Assembly: GCF_003606285.1 (NCBI RefSeq)
Contig: NZ_CP028884.1
Span: forward strand, 372,001-436,000
DNA length: 64,000 nt
DNA from: Borrelia turcica IST7
Lineage (GTDB): Bacteria; Spirochaetota; Spirochaetia; Borreliales; Borreliaceae
Direction: 5' to 3'
Part shown: positions 63,492 to 64,000 of the stretch, one piece after another
Numbering within the stretch: position 1 is the stretch's first letter
Layout of the letters: each line of letters starts with the position of its first letter
Translations under genes and position numbers: made by a program
Notes under the pieces: generated by a model
The model's input: the letters and a program-made list of their open reading frames with translations, nothing else
Databases searched by the model: none
Told to the model about the DNA's origin: nothing

Positions 63492-64000
63492 AACAGAAAT
63501 CAAGGTTTCTATTATGTTGCTACATATTAATTTTACTGGGCTTTTTATTTCTTCATCAAAACCCCAAAACTTTCAAAAATTTTAAAGAAATAGCTTCCAC
63601 TTATATAGAAGCATTTAAAGATAAGATTCACAGTCCTCAAATCTCAATTAAGGTAAAAGAAAAGCATCTCTTGCCAAGGGGGCCTCTTACTACTCAAGTA
63701 CTACATAAAAAATACTATTCTTTAGGATACGCTGAGAGCGCAAGACAAGCAGAATGGGTAGCTTATCTCTTGAAAAGAGAAATGGTTGAACTAGCTTTGA
63801 CATTACTCAAGGAGAAAAAAATAAAGAGAAGTAGTAAATTTTTTGAAGATAAAGATATTAAAGGAATTGCTCCAAAATTAAATGATTACCTTAAGAGCGG
63901 ATACGACAGAGGTCATATTGTCAGTTCTGCCGATATGTCTTTTTCTGAGGATGCAATGAGAGATACCTATTTTTTATCAAACATATCTCCCCAACAAAGA
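63488..64000 (+). CDS. nucA: DNA/RNA non-specific endonuclease (NucA/EndoG type), partial
   Basis: The first 171 codons, cut by the window end. An N-terminal hydrophobic segment (FLLCCYILILLGFLFL) serves as signal or anchor. The beta-beta-alpha metal nuclease domain begins near HKKYYSLGYAESARQAEWVAY, and the catalytic motif YDRGHIVSSADM has His143, followed by DTYFLSNISPQQ. The Mg-binding Asn of the family (N.ap/sPQ) is visible. A secreted or periplasmic nuclease could recover nucleotides, which Borrelia cannot make de novo. The ATG overlaps the preceding stop by 4 bases. Confidence 0.93.
   Translation, partial: MKQKSRFLLCCYILILLGFLFLHQNPKTFKNFKEIASTYIEAFKDKIHSPQISIKVKEKHLLPRGPLTTQVLHKKYYSLGYAESARQAEWVAYLLKREMVELALTLLKEKKIKRSSKFFEDKDIKGIAPKLNDYLKSGYDRGHIVSSADMSFSEDAMRDTYFLSNISPQQR

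Noticed and set aside
1-64000. Mobile elements, prophage or CRISPR
   Set aside because: No transposase, integrase, phage or Cas gene, and no regularly spaced repeats were seen; gene order is conserved chromosome throughout.

Overview
The window is chromosomal DNA of a Borrelia spirochaete. It is very AT-rich and densely packed, and the gene order follows the Borrelia burgdorferi chromosome, as I remember it, from about BB0349 to BB0411: rpmB, a CarD-family protein, ctp, lgt, pdeA, an LA7-type lipoprotein, gpsA, tyrS-glyS-gltX, pdeB-pfs-metK-luxS, mgtE, treA, the bmp cluster, the ribosomal/RNA polymerase operon, proS, two BB0405/BB0406-like outer-membrane proteins, manA-fruA and nucA. The bmp cluster differs from B. 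burgdorferi: there is an extra gene between bmpD and bmpC and nothing at the bmpB position. No methylglyoxal synthase gene lies between pdeA and the LA7 gene. Both points fit a relapsing-fever type Borrelia, but I cannot name the species. I see no prophage, insertion sequence or CRISPR array.

Layout. 1-9.7 kb: end of a plus-strand gene, rpmB, several spirochaete-specific membrane or lipoprotein genes, a CarD-type regulator, and a ctp-rsmE-glycosyltransferase-like cluster. 9.3-16.3 kb, mostly plus strand: small membrane protein, ParA/MinD-like ATPase, lgt, the EAL phosphodiesterase pdeA, a His-rich LA7 lipoprotein (minus), an M18 aminopeptidase, and a cysteine-less PTS EIIB-like protein. 16.3-24.6 kb, minus: gpsA, a ClpA-like AAA+ protein with a ruined second ATPase domain, and three aminoacyl-tRNA synthetases. 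24.6-28.2 kb, plus: an HD-GYP protein (pdeB) upstream of the S-adenosylmethionine recycling genes pfs, metK and luxS. 28.2-36.9 kb, minus: outer-membrane-like protein, HIT protein, MgtE, trehalase and four bmp nucleoside-binding lipoproteins. 36.9-48.8 kb, minus: one long expression operon reading tRNA-Thr, rpmG, tRNA-Trp, secE, nusG, rplK, rplA, rplJ, rplL, rpoB, rpoC, rpsL, rpsG, ending at a clear terminator just before bmpD. 48.9-64 kb: lipoproteins and exported proteins, a divergent DAACS transporter, proS, outer-membrane proteins, the manA-fruA sugar operon, and the start of a secreted nuclease.

How the parts connect. Both recognisable c-di-GMP phosphodiesterases of the lineage are here. 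PdeA keeps all its EAL catalytic residues. PdeB has lost several canonical HD-GYP metal ligands and ends in a peptide that closely resembles the CheY-binding N-terminus of FliM/FliY. That is the most novel signal I found: a possible direct link between a c-di-GMP protein and CheY or the flagellar switch. Other strong signals are a ClpA-like protein with a dead second ATPase domain and a retained IGF loop, a 356-bp near-identical tract shared by two neighbouring bmp genes, an EIIB-like domain with Asp at the phospho-cysteine position, and several perfect inverted repeats overlapping divergent promoters.
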